A DNA stretch of 64,000 nucleotides from G963691835 sp963691835 (GTDB lineage: Bacteria; Pseudomonadota; Alphaproteobacteria; Thalassobaculales; Thalassobaculaceae): NCBI GenBank assembly GCA_963691835.1, contig OY829383.1:4960001-5024000 (forward strand). The letters run 5' to 3'. Positions 25,505 through 33,696 of this stretch are shown one piece after another. The notes under the pieces were generated by a model. The model made no database searches. It was not told the origin of the DNA and saw only the letters and a list, made by a program, of their open reading frames with translations. How positions within the stretch are numbered: the first letter of the stretch is position 1; each line of letters begins with the position of its first letter. The translations under genes were made by a program, and so were the position numbers.

Positions 25505-26113
25505 ATGAGTGTCGTTTCCTTCACCAAGATGAGCGATGGGACCAAGGCGGACTATGATCTGCTGGCAAAGGAAGAGGATCAGTTCCTCGCCGGCCTCGCC
25601 GACCGCATTCTGGATCATCTCCGTCTCCTTGATGCCTCGGCCGGAGGGTATCAGATCAGCCGCTTGGACCATTCACTGCAGTCCGCCTCTCGTGCCGAGG
25701 ACGATGGCGCGGATGCCGACTGGATCGTCACCGCCCTGTTGCACGACATCGGTGACATGCTCGCGCCGATGAATCACGACTCGATGGCCGCAACCATCCT
25801 GGCCCCTTATGTCCGGGCGGAGTGCACATGGGTTCTGAGACACCACGGCCTCTTCCAGCTCAAATACTATGGAGAGCATGTGGGCCAGGACCCGGATGGA
25901 CGTGACAAGTTCAAGGATCACCCCAACTACGACGCCTGCGTGACGTTCTGTGAGGCGTGGGACCAGACAAGCTTCGATCCCGACTATCCGACCCGGCCGC
26001 TCAGTCATTTTGAGCCGATGGTGCGGTCGGTTTTCGCCAGAGAGGCCTGGGATGCCGAGGTGATCCAGGAAGGCGTTTCCGCCCCCTTGGCCGGACGCAC
26101 CGCCGCCGAGTGA
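25505..26113 (+). CDS. tmpB: TmpB/PhnZ-like HD-domain oxygenase
   Basis: A 202-residue HD-domain protein. Candidate di-iron ligands follow the H...HD...H...H...D pattern: His56 (RLDHSLQ), His80-Asp81 (LLHDIGD), His91 (NHDS), His113 or His114 (LRHHGLF) and Asp153 (AWDQTSFD). PhnZ and TmpB are mixed-valence di-iron oxygenases that cleave the C-P bond of a 1-hydroxyphosphonate, releasing phosphate; for TmpB the organic product is glycine betaine. Tyr17 and Glu23/24 near the N-terminus resemble the substrate-gating Tyr/Glu lid of PhnZ. The pair with the upstream dioxygenase is the main argument. Start at 25505; the TTG at 25472 is less likely. Confidence 0.75.
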   Translation: MSVVSFTKMSDGTKADYDLLAKEEDQFLAGLADRILDHLRLLDASAGGYQISRLDHSLQSASRAEDDGADADWIVTALLHDIGDMLAPMNHDSMAATILAPYVRAECTWVLRHHGLFQLKYYGEHVGQDPDGRDKFKDHPNYDACVTFCEAWDQTSFDPDYPTRPLSHFEPMVRSVFAREAWDAEVIQEGVSAPLAGRTAAE

Positions 26114-26764
26114 TGCGCTAGCGATACTTACGCCGGATCGTCTGGCGTTGAACGCCTCGCTTCTCGCCTGCCATTAACGAAGGCCTGGCAACAGTGTGTC
26201 AGACGGCCGTGCTGTCCGGCATCCGGAACGGGACGACGCAGAGCCTGATGGACGCAGAGACTCCGCCCGGACCCAAACACGCTTTCTCGACTCAGATCAT
26301 CTAGAGCCGATCGCGCGGTGATTGGATCACTTGGTGGGCCCATAGTCCCGCGTTAGCCTGCCTTAACTTGTTGTTTTACAGGAAAATTCACAGCCGTGCT
26401 GGATCGTAGACTGATCCGGCAACGGCTGTTTCGGCTCTGGGTATCCAAGAACACCAGGGATCACGCGAACTTGCTGTGACGCCTACCCAATCATATAACA
26501 AGGCAATTCGCTGAAAAAGTTTCTTATAGAAAGGTGATTTTTAGATTTTCATTTAACACTCAAACCCTATATGAGATTCTAAGTGCTGTTGACGGAGTCG
26601 AAATGTAGGACTGAGCCCCAATAGGCTGTCCGCCAAACCGAGATCGCTGAGGTCAGATTCACTGCAGAAAAGCAACGGACCGAACGCTCAAGCGATCGAG
26701 ACGAAACATCTCCGCCCCAACCAGAACGGGACGGCCACATCAACTCAGAACGGAGTGTTGTTGG
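26114..26764. other. 651-bp intergenic region with a nested stem-loop
   Basis: No convincing gene. At 26391-26428 an interrupted hairpin is formed by CAGCCGT/ACGGCTG outside and GGATC/GATCC inside, followed by TTTCGG; it could end a transcript or be a small structured RNA, but no T-run supports a standard terminator. The segment 26480-26590 is AT-rich. Short ORFs on both strands have atypical composition and are ignored. Confidence 0.4.
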
Positions 26765-27223
26765 ATGATGGTAAAGAGACGGGGCCGAACGGCTACTTCG
26801 GGTAATGGACGCGAGATACCAGCATGGAAGCTGCCGCGTTTCGTGATTGCGGAGGGTCTGATCGCCGCAGGAATCCTTGTTCTCGTCGTTGCGATGGTGA
26901 GTCCGCGTTTTGCCGAGCTTCTCAAAGACACAAGAGGTGAGCACAGCGTCAGTCAGACGAAAACGCCGGCAACGGATTTGGACCGGATTCTTGTCAACGC
27001 CGGCCGGTATTCCAGCGAGACCGAAGAACTGGACGCCTTGGACAGCAGTCCCCTCGGCGTGAAACGATGGAACGCTCCCTACACTCCCGATGGGGTCGTC
27101 TCAAACGATCCTTGGGGCCACAGCTACCTCTATCACCACGATGACCGCCGCTCGCGTGTTCCGGGGCTGGGCGCCGACGGCGCGCTGGGTGGACCTGGCG
27201 ACGCAGAAGACTTCATGTCCTAA
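26765..27223 (+). CDS. Orphan GspG-like pseudopilin with a degenerate prepilin signal
   Basis: A 152-residue protein. Residues about 100-152 match the C-terminal domain of the major type II secretion pseudopilin GspG: WNAPYTPDGVVSNDPWGHSY then GLGADGALGGPGDAEDF, including the calcium-binding-loop Asp residues. The N-terminal hydrophobic helix (RFVIAEGLIAAGILVLVVAM, residues about 25-44) keeps the Glu at position 5 of the mature-type sequence, but the residue before the Phe is Arg rather than Gly, so cleavage by prepilin peptidase is doubtful. About 24 basic residues precede it. No other gsp genes are nearby. It is convergent with algC. Role unknown. Confidence 0.7.
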   Translation: MMVKRRGRTATSGNGREIPAWKLPRFVIAEGLIAAGILVLVVAMVSPRFAELLKDTRGEHSVSQTKTPATDLDRILVNAGRYSSETEELDALDSSPLGVKRWNAPYTPDGVVSNDPWGHSYLYHHDDRRSRVPGLGADGALGGPGDAEDFMS

Positions 27224-27264
27224 AGGTCTAACGCGACGGCGGACTATCCATAAGATCCGTCGTT

Positions 27265-27286
27265 GGGCGTGGCTGCCACCACGCCC
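27265..27286. terminator. Hairpin between pseudopilin and algC, possible bidirectional terminator
   Basis: GGGCGTGG and CCACGCCC form an 8-bp stem with a CTGCCA loop in the 128-bp gap between two convergent genes. T-tracts are poor, so support is positional. Confidence 0.4.
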
Positions 27287-27351
27287 TTAACGACCACTGC
27301 CGATAGAAGATGGGATTGCCAGGGACAGCCAGAGCATCCCAATTCCTTCCC

Positions 27352-28803
27352 CTACTCGGAGCCAACCAGCCGCTTGCGGGGTTCCGAGTGCGTATCGTCG
27401 TTCTCCTCGCTCTGTGAAGACCGACCAAGGGTCTCGGACAAGACCCAGTCCAACATATTTCGCATCCGGCCGAGGCCGGCCTGGGTATCCGCTTCGCAAC
27501 GCGCCACCAGGACATCCTGAGTGTTCGACGGACGAAGCAGCCACCACCCCTCATCCGTCGTCACCCGCAGACCATCAAGTGTGGACACCCGAACGTCTGG
27601 AACGGCCTCAAGCAGTTTCCCAGCGCCTACCATGACCGGCGCCTTCAGGTCCTCATCGCACTGGATACGGATCTCTGGCGTGTTAAGAAGCGTCGGTAAC
27701 TCGTCGAGCATTGCCGCAAGCGGCTTTCCCGAGATTTGCACGGCTTCCAGCAGTCGGAGGCTGGCGTACAACGCGTCGTCGAAACCGAAGTACCGATCGG
27801 CGAAGAAGATGTGGCCGCTCATCTCACCGGCCAACGCGGCGCTGAGTTCTTTCATCTTCTTCTTTATCAGGGAATGCCCGGTTTTCCACATCACCGGAAC
27901 GCCGCCTGCGGCCTCAATGTCGTCGAGCACCGCACGGCTCGTTTTCACATCGGTAATGACCGTCGCACCCGGCATCTCTGCAAGCATCGCCCTCGCCAGG
28001 ATCGCGAGAAGCTGATCGCCCTGCACGATGCGGCCCATGTGGTCGACGGCGCCGACGCGGTCACCATCACCGTCGAAGGCCAGTCCAATGTCCGCGCGTT
28101 CCTGAATCACCGCGGCACGCAGTTGGCTGAGGTTCTCTGGCACGGTCGGGTCCGGATGATGCGATGGAAATGTGCCGTCCACCTCCGCGTTGATCAGCAC
28201 ATGGGAGCCCGGCAGACGGCGGATCAATGCTTGCACCATCGGGCCCGCGGTACCGTTGCCGGTGTCCCAGACGACTTTGATCCGCTTGTGCACCTCGGAT
28301 CGAGCAATGAGATGGTCCGCGTAGATCGCGCCGAACGTCGCGACCGGCACCATCGCACCGCGCCTTCCTGCGGGAACGGCCGTGTCCTGCTCTCCCGACG
28401 CAAGTCGCCCCAGCGCCTGTATGTCGTCCCCGAAGAGCGGCTCATCGCCCATCACCATCTTGAAGCCGTTGTAGGAAGATGGATTGTGACTGCCGGTGAT
28501 CATGATGCCCGCATCGGTCGGCAGGAGCTTTGCCGCGGCATAGAGCATTGGCGTCGGGCACAGCCCAACGTCGAAAACGTCCACGCCGCCGGCGGTAATC
28601 CCTTCGATGAGGGCTCCGTGAATGGCTGGCGAGCTCAAGCGGCCGTCCCGGGCAACCGAGACTGACGCATATCCCCGCTGCCGCATCATCGCGGCGAAGG
28701 CATGTCCGATCACCGTGCCATCCGACACCCTCAAGGTGTCGCCGACCACGCCCCGGATGTCGTAGGCGCGGAGGATGCTCGGATGCAGATGTTGCTTCTG
28801 CAT
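27352..28803 (-). CDS. algC: Phosphomannomutase/phosphoglucomutase (AlgC/ManB type)
   Basis: A 483-residue alpha-D-phosphohexomutase. Domain marks: RAYDIRGVVGDTL, the active-site phosphoserine loop TGSHNPSSYNGFK, metal-binding DGDGDR (AFDGDGDRVGAVD), the sugar-binding GEMSGHIFF and the phosphate-binding RPSNTQDVL near the C-terminus. It converts mannose-6-phosphate to mannose-1-phosphate for GDP-mannose supply. The ATG at 28803 has AAGGAGAG about 7 nt upstream, so the longer frame from 28836 is rejected. It follows algA by 29 bp and probably shares its sigma54 promoter at 30357-30373. Confidence 0.94.
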   Translation of the reverse strand: MQKQHLHPSILRAYDIRGVVGDTLRVSDGTVIGHAFAAMMRQRGYASVSVARDGRLSSPAIHGALIEGITAGGVDVFDVGLCPTPMLYAAAKLLPTDAGIMITGSHNPSSYNGFKMVMGDEPLFGDDIQALGRLASGEQDTAVPAGRRGAMVPVATFGAIYADHLIARSEVHKRIKVVWDTGNGTAGPMVQALIRRLPGSHVLINAEVDGTFPSHHPDPTVPENLSQLRAAVIQERADIGLAFDGDGDRVGAVDHMGRIVQGDQLLAILARAMLAEMPGATVITDVKTSRAVLDDIEAAGGVPVMWKTGHSLIKKKMKELSAALAGEMSGHIFFADRYFGFDDALYASLRLLEAVQISGKPLAAMLDELPTLLNTPEIRIQCDEDLKAPVMVGAGKLLEAVPDVRVSTLDGLRVTTDEGWWLLRPSNTQDVLVARCEADTQAGLGRMRNMLDWVLSETLGRSSQSEENDDTHSEPRKRLVGSE

Positions 28804-28832
28804 AGCTCTCTCCTTCTGGAAAACCGTTACCG

Positions 28833-30299
28833 TCAAACAACAGCGAGTTCGGCGGGACGCTCTTCGCGTCCGTAGACATCCTCGACACGGACGATGTCGT
28901 CCTCGCCAAGGTAGTCGCCGATCTGAACCTCAATGATCTCGACGGGCTCGGCGGTGAAGTTCTCCAGCCGGTGAACCGCCCCTTTCGGAACAAAGACACT
29001 CTCGCCCGGATGGTAGACATGAACCTTGTCGTCCACGGTTACCGTCGCCGCACCACGGGTGACGACCCAATGTTCACACCGATGATGATGATATTGCAGC
29101 GAGAGCTGGCCACCGGGCACGACCCGGATCCGCTTCACCTGGAAACCGTCGTCCTGTTCAAGGCTTTCATAGTCGCCCCAGGGGCGGCTGACCCGAGCAC
29201 CACGCTCCACTTCCGTCGCATTCCGTGCCTTGAGCGCGTCAACGATCCGGCGCACCGATTGGCTGTCGCCCCGCTTGGCCACAAGCACCGCATCTTCGGT
29301 CTCGACAACAATGGTGTCTTCTGCGCCGACTGCGGTGACCAGCCGATCGCCCCCGACCAGAAGCGTGTCGCGGCAGTCTTCGGCAACAGCATGTCCAACG
29401 GTTGCATTGCCGTGCGCATCCTGAGGTGTCACACGCCAGATCGCGTCCCAAGACCCGACGTCATCCCAACCCATGTCGACCGGAAGCACAACGGCCGCTT
29501 CCGTTTTCTCCATCACCGCGTAGTCGAACGAGATCGACTCGGCGGTCTGATAGATGGTCGGGTCAAGATGCAGCGTTCCAAAGACGGTCTCACCCGCCCG
29601 GACAGCGGCGTCCGCGGTCATTTCAAGCACCGGGTTCAGCGACCGGAACTCCGCCCGGGCTACGTCCGCGCGCATCATGAACATGCCGGCGTTCCATAGA
29701 TTTCGCTCATCCCGGATCATCCAGGCGGCCACATCCGCCTCCGGCTTCTCGATGAAGCGGGATACGGGGTGCGCCCCGCAAATCACGAGATCCGTGTCTG
29801 CCCGGATGTAGCCGTAGGCGGTGGAAGCCTCGTTCGGCCGAATGCCAAGCGTAACGACCCGTCCAGACTTCGCCGACGCCGTCGCCGCGGCCACGGCTTT
29901 CAGAAAGGACGCCTCGTCGGCAATCAGATGATCGGCGGGTGTGACGAACAGGACGTCACCACTCCGTCGCGCGTCGACAACCCTTGCGGCGGCGGCGATT
30001 GCGGGCGCGGTGTTCCGGGCGCATGGCTCGGCAATCACGACGTCCAGCCGGGCGCCGATGGCGGCCGCTTGTTCCCGGGCCGTTGCGACATGCTGCTCAC
30101 CCGTGACGAGAATAGCCGGCGCGAACATGATCGGGTCGGAGACGCGCTCCAGTGTGTGCTGAAGAAGCGTTCTGCCACTGTCGTCGATCGACTGGAACTG
30201 CTTCGGCATATCCGGCCGGGAGAGCGGCCACAGCCGGGTTCCCGAACCACCACACAGGATCACGGGGATCACTCGGTTTGTTGTCGGCATCATGTTCAT
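28833..30299 (-). CDS. algA: Mannose-1-phosphate guanylyltransferase / mannose-6-phosphate isomerase (AlgA/ManC type)
   Basis: A 488-residue bifunctional enzyme. The N-terminal nucleotidyltransferase has GGSGTRLWPLSR at residues 17-28 and FIEKPEADVA; the C-terminal cupin isomerase has YHHHRCEHWVVTRGAATV and the closing KGAVHRLEN. It makes fructose-6-phosphate into mannose-6-phosphate and mannose-1-phosphate into GDP-mannose, the precursor of mannuronate. GAGGATAG lies about 8 nt before the ATG at 30299. It is first in a two-gene unit with algC and has its own sigma54-type promoter and palindrome upstream, after the algD terminator. Confidence 0.94.
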   Translation of the reverse strand: MNMMPTTNRVIPVILCGGSGTRLWPLSRPDMPKQFQSIDDSGRTLLQHTLERVSDPIMFAPAILVTGEQHVATAREQAAAIGARLDVVIAEPCARNTAPAIAAAARVVDARRSGDVLFVTPADHLIADEASFLKAVAAATASAKSGRVVTLGIRPNEASTAYGYIRADTDLVICGAHPVSRFIEKPEADVAAWMIRDERNLWNAGMFMMRADVARAEFRSLNPVLEMTADAAVRAGETVFGTLHLDPTIYQTAESISFDYAVMEKTEAAVVLPVDMGWDDVGSWDAIWRVTPQDAHGNATVGHAVAEDCRDTLLVGGDRLVTAVGAEDTIVVETEDAVLVAKRGDSQSVRRIVDALKARNATEVERGARVSRPWGDYESLEQDDGFQVKRIRVVPGGQLSLQYHHHRCEHWVVTRGAATVTVDDKVHVYHPGESVFVPKGAVHRLENFTAEPVEIIEVQIGDYLGEDDIVRVEDVYGREERPAELAVV

Positions 30300-30356
30300 T
30301 TCGCTATCCTCCTCGGTCCTAGGCTGATCTCGGCGTTCGCCGCATGCCAGGAGAAG

Positions 30357-30373
30357 AGCAATGGAGATGCCAT
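30357..30373 (-). promoter_or_regulatory. Sigma54-type promoter for algA-algC
   Basis: On the minus strand ATGGCATCTCCATTGC has the GG-N10-GC spacing of sigma54 promoters (GG at 30371-30370, GC at 30359-30358). It lies about 58 nt before the algA ATG. Confidence 0.75.
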
Positions 30374-30443
30374 ATTGGTGAAGTTCTTAAATATCTGTTT
30401 TTATTATATCTTCTGAAACCTAACGAAAAACGTCGAGCCGTGA

Positions 30444-30458
30444 TTCGCGCTTTGCAAT
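30444..30458. promoter_or_regulatory. Candidate activator site upstream of algA
   Basis: TTCGCGCTTTGCAAT is a variant of the palindrome found before other operons of this locus. It stands about 71 bp upstream of the sigma54 -24 element. A half-like CTGCAAAT follows at 30464. Confidence 0.5.
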
Positions 30459-30533
30459 GTCGACTGCAAATGGCTCGGATCGCAGTGTCCTGGAATGGGA
30501 GTCGCGCAGGTCTGAAAATCGACCCCGGCCCCA

Positions 30534-30567
30534 AGAAAAGAGACGGGGGCGGCCTGAGCCGCCCCCG
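30534..30567 (-). terminator. Rho-independent terminator after algD
   Basis: On the minus strand a 10-bp perfect stem (CGGGGGCGGC/GCCGCCCCCG, loop TCAG) is followed by TCTCTTTTCTT. It begins about 46 bp past the algD stop and separates algD from algA. Confidence 0.85.
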
Positions 30568-30612
30568 CCGGGACATCGTTGGAAAGCTTGTGGGGGGATG
30601 GGGTGAGGCGCT

Positions 30613-32031
30613 TTACCAGCAGATGCCCTGATAGCTCGGCCGCCGATCCGTGCGGCGCTCCAGCCGAACCAGATCAACAACCTTTTGATGTTCATCACGA
30701 CGGTCGACGAGATCCCGGAATGTATCGGTCGCGTGGGAGACGACCAGGATCTCCGGTCCGCCGATCATCTCTTGGGCACTATCGACCAGGACCGTGTCGA
30801 GCTTGTCCAGAACCGAGGCTAGGTGCGGTGCCGCCTTGGCCAGGTACTCCGCCTGGGAGGCCACGTTCCGGGACACGGCAAGGCTCTCATCATAAGCCTT
30901 AACGGTGTAGCCAGCGTCCATGAGTTGGGCCATCAGGATCAGCGTCGGGCTTTCCCGAAGGTCATCGGTATCCTTTTTGAACGTGACGCCCAGGAAACCG
31001 ACCTCCGTCGCACCGCTGGCTTCGATGAGGTTGAGCGCATGCTCAATCTGGGCGGTGTTCGAGTGCGTGATCGAGCGGAGCAGCGGCGTGTCCACGCCGG
31101 AGCGGTCGGCCAGCGCGTTGATCGCACGGACATCTTTGGGCAGGCACGAGCCACCGAACGCAAATCCCGGCTTCATGTAGTAGGGGGACAAGTTCAGTTT
31201 CGTGTCCTGGCAGAAGATGTCCATGACGTCGTGGCTGTCGATGCCGTTCGCCTTGCAGACCCGGCCGACCTCGTTGGCGAAGCTGACTTTCAGCGCGTGC
31301 CAGGTGTTGTCTACGTATTTGACCATCTCGGCGGCTTCGATCGAGGTCTTGATCATCGGTCCCGGGATGCCTTCGTAGAGACGGGCCAAGGTGTCTGCCG
31401 CCCGGTCGTCGGACGAGCCGATCACGGTCTTCGGCGGCGCGAAGAAGTCGGCAATCGCCGTGCTCTCCCGGAGGAACTCCGGATGAAAGCAGATCCCGAA
31501 ACCTTTGCCCGCCGTCTTGCCGGACGCTTTCTCGATGCGGGGGATGACGGTATTGCGGGTCACGCCCGGGGCGATCGTGGAACGGATGACCACGGTGTGA
31601 TAGCCGTCTTTCTCGGCGAGAGCGGCACCGATCTGATCGGAAACCGCCTCGAGGTACCCGAGATGAACAGAACCATCCGGACGCGTCGGGGTACCGACGC
31701 AGACCATCGTGATGTCGGTGTCCAGCACCGCGGCATAGAGATCTGTGGTCGCGGAGAGCAACTCCTGCTCCAGGCCCGCGTTGATCAGCTCACCCAGGCC
31801 TTCCTCCACGATCGGGGAAATGCCCTCGGATATGTTGCGCACCTTGTCGGTATCCACGTCGACACCCACAACGGGATGGCCGAGGCTGGAGAAGCATGCG
31901 GAAGAAACGGCGCCGACATAGCCAAGGCCAACGATGCTGATCGACGCAACAGCCGCGTCGAAATGGGGGACCGAGCGAAGCTCAGCCAGGGCCGCGACGT
32001 TGTGGCGGAGAGCGGGGGAAATGATGTTCAT
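30613..32031 (-). CDS. algD: GDP-mannose 6-dehydrogenase (AlgD type)
   Basis: A 472-residue UDP-glucose/GDP-mannose dehydrogenase. It has the N-terminal Rossmann motif ISIVGLGYVGAVSSACFSSL (residues about 31-50), catalytic GGSCLPKD with Cys296, GVTFKKDTDDLRESP, and the GDP-mannose-dehydrogenase C-terminal ending YQGICW. The enzyme oxidises GDP-mannose to GDP-mannuronate, the committed step of alginate synthesis, in the cytoplasm. An N-terminal extension of about 30 residues precedes the Rossmann strand, longer than in the Pseudomonas enzyme. GGAGG lies directly upstream of the ATG at 32031. Transcription is probably from the sigma54-type site at 32071-32086; a strong terminator follows. Confidence 0.93.
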   Translation of the reverse strand: MNIISPALRHNVAALAELRSVPHFDAAVASISIVGLGYVGAVSSACFSSLGHPVVGVDVDTDKVRNISEGISPIVEEGLGELINAGLEQELLSATTDLYAAVLDTDITMVCVGTPTRPDGSVHLGYLEAVSDQIGAALAEKDGYHTVVIRSTIAPGVTRNTVIPRIEKASGKTAGKGFGICFHPEFLRESTAIADFFAPPKTVIGSSDDRAADTLARLYEGIPGPMIKTSIEAAEMVKYVDNTWHALKVSFANEVGRVCKANGIDSHDVMDIFCQDTKLNLSPYYMKPGFAFGGSCLPKDVRAINALADRSGVDTPLLRSITHSNTAQIEHALNLIEASGATEVGFLGVTFKKDTDDLRESPTLILMAQLMDAGYTVKAYDESLAVSRNVASQAEYLAKAAPHLASVLDKLDTVLVDSAQEMIGGPEILVVSHATDTFRDLVDRRDEHQKVVDLVRLERRTDRRPSYQGICW

Positions 32032-32070
32032 CGGAACCTCCTCAGGGTCTGTCCTCTTACCCCCCTCTTC

Positions 32071-32086
32071 GCAGTCCCTGTGCCAA
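32071..32086 (-). promoter_or_regulatory. Sigma54-type promoter for algD
   Basis: Minus strand TTGGCACAGGGACTGC, an almost consensus -24 (TTGGCAC) with GG-N10-GC spacing, 40 nt before the algD ATG. Confidence 0.82.
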
Positions 32087-32163
32087 CTGATACCAATCTA
32101 TATTTCTGTTAATTTTCAATTGTTTAATCGATGATCACTTGGACTGTTTCGCGGGGCGTGTCC

Positions 32164-32208
32164 CATTGCGATTTGCGTTTCGCGAGCCCCGGTTGCGGAT
32201 CGCGAAAT
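32164..32208. promoter_or_regulatory. Two candidate activator sites upstream of algD
   Basis: TTTGCGTTTCGCGAG (32172-32186) and TTGCGGATCGCGAA (32193-32206) are inverted-repeat variants of the TTCGCR-N3-TGCGAA site, 85-120 bp upstream of the sigma54 -24 element and side by side, as expected for NtrC-type enhancers. Confidence 0.6.
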
Positions 32209-32229
32209 GATGCTACCCGCAGTCTCCGC

Positions 32230-33672
32230 CTATTCGTGGGCAGCCTGGCTGCCATCCCACGCAAGCTTCTTGCGATAGATTGTCGATGCGCTGATTTCCA
32301 GAAAAGCAGCAGCACGTGGAATGTTGCCGCCGCAAATTCCGATCGCACGTTCGATGGCGCGCCTCTCCACGATACGCAGAGGCTCGATCCCTGTGGATCC
32401 AAGGTCAGCCTTGCGGCCTGGGCTCGTCATCTCCCTGGGGTCGCCGAGAGCATTCGACGGCCCCGGGACCGGCAGGTGACTCTCGGAGGCACCACCGCGA
32501 ATGTCGCTGGGCAGCATGTCCGTCGTGATCCGGCAATCATTGCAGAACACCACCATCGTCCGGATCACGTTCTGAAGCTGACGTACATTGCCCGGCCAAT
32601 CGTAAAGCCGCAGCGCGCGCTCCACCGGCGCGTCGAAGCCGTCGATGTCTTTTTCCTCCTCTTTGGCGAAACGCACCAACATGGCGCGCGCCAGCTCCAG
32701 AACATCCCCGCCCCGCGCGCGAAGGGGCGGCAAGCTGACTGGCACAACATGCAGGCGGTAGTAGAGGTCCTCGCGGAAGCGGCCGGCCTGGACCTCCTCC
32801 CAAGGGTCGAGGTTGGTGGCACAGACGATCCGGACATCGACCTTGCGTGTTTTGGTCTCGCCGACCCGTTGCACGACACCGGATTGGACGAAGCGGAGGA
32901 GTTTCGCTTGGAGATCCAGATTCATTTCGCAGATCTCGTCGAGAAACAGCGTGCCTCCATCCGCCCGCATCGCCGCGCCTTCGCGATCCGACGTAGCACC
33001 CGTGAAAGCGCCCTTCACATGGCCAAAGACTTCGGCTTCCATCAGGTTGTGCGGGATGGCGGCGCAGTTGATCGCCACGAATGCGGCGCCCGCGCGCGAA
33101 CTACGCGCATGCAGCGCCTCTGCACAAACTTCCTTCCCGGTACCGCTCTCACCGGTCACAAAGACGGTGACGTCCGATTTCGCGGCCGCATCCAGTGTCT
33201 TGTTGACCGCCATCATGGCCGAAGAGCTGCCAATGAAGGCGCTGTCCTGAACGGGCAGGACCGTCCTTGGCGGGATGCCCGGGACGGTTGGTAGATCCGT
33301 CCGTGTGCGGCTCAGGACGTCGCGAACCGCGTTCACGAGGCGGCGGCCGTCGAACGGCTTGACGATGAAGTCCGACGCGCCAGCCTGCATGGAGCCGACA
33401 GCGGCATTCACGGAACCCTGGCCTGTCATCATGATTGTCGGCACCTGGGCCCTGCGTTCGCGGAGATGCTGGAGGACATCAAGGCCCGTCATGTCCGGCA
33501 GGTTGAGGTCGAGTACCATCAGGTCCGTTTGATTGGTCTTTAGGATCTGCATGGCGGACTCTCCGGTGGAGACATGCGTGACCGTCGCCTCCTCCGATTC
33601 AAGGAACGCGTTGTAGAGAATGGCCTCCGGATCGGAGTCTTCGACCAGAAGAATGTTCGGTGAGGTGTTCAT
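32230..33672 (-). CDS. Sigma54-dependent response regulator (AlgB/NtrC family), activator 1
   Basis: A 480-residue NtrC-type activator: receiver domain with phospho-acceptor Asp55 (VLDLNLPDMTG) and PFDGRR, then an AAA+ domain with Walker A GESGTGKE, the sigma54-contacting GAFTGA loop (KGAFTGATSDREGA), DEICEMN and FREDLYYRL, then a Fis-type helix-turn-helix (GGNIPRAAAFLEISASTIYR). It is last in the SGNH-heparinase-deacetylase operon (24-bp gap) and only 198 bp before algD. Its paralogue at 57941-59383 shares the whole architecture. It is the prime candidate to bind the palindromes of the locus and activate the sigma54 promoters, including its own operon's. Confidence 0.93.
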   Translation of the reverse strand: MNTSPNILLVEDSDPEAILYNAFLESEEATVTHVSTGESAMQILKTNQTDLMVLDLNLPDMTGLDVLQHLRERRAQVPTIMMTGQGSVNAAVGSMQAGASDFIVKPFDGRRLVNAVRDVLSRTRTDLPTVPGIPPRTVLPVQDSAFIGSSSAMMAVNKTLDAAAKSDVTVFVTGESGTGKEVCAEALHARSSRAGAAFVAINCAAIPHNLMEAEVFGHVKGAFTGATSDREGAAMRADGGTLFLDEICEMNLDLQAKLLRFVQSGVVQRVGETKTRKVDVRIVCATNLDPWEEVQAGRFREDLYYRLHVVPVSLPPLRARGGDVLELARAMLVRFAKEEEKDIDGFDAPVERALRLYDWPGNVRQLQNVIRTMVVFCNDCRITTDMLPSDIRGGASESHLPVPGPSNALGDPREMTSPGRKADLGSTGIEPLRIVERRAIERAIGICGGNIPRAAAFLEISASTIYRKKLAWDGSQAAHE

Positions 33673-33696
33673 CGACTTGGTCCTCTCGTTCGGTCC

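Noticed and set aside
26128..26343. A 71-codon minus-strand ORF in the 26.1-26.7 kb gap
   Set aside because: No ribosome-binding site, odd composition and no recognisable motif.
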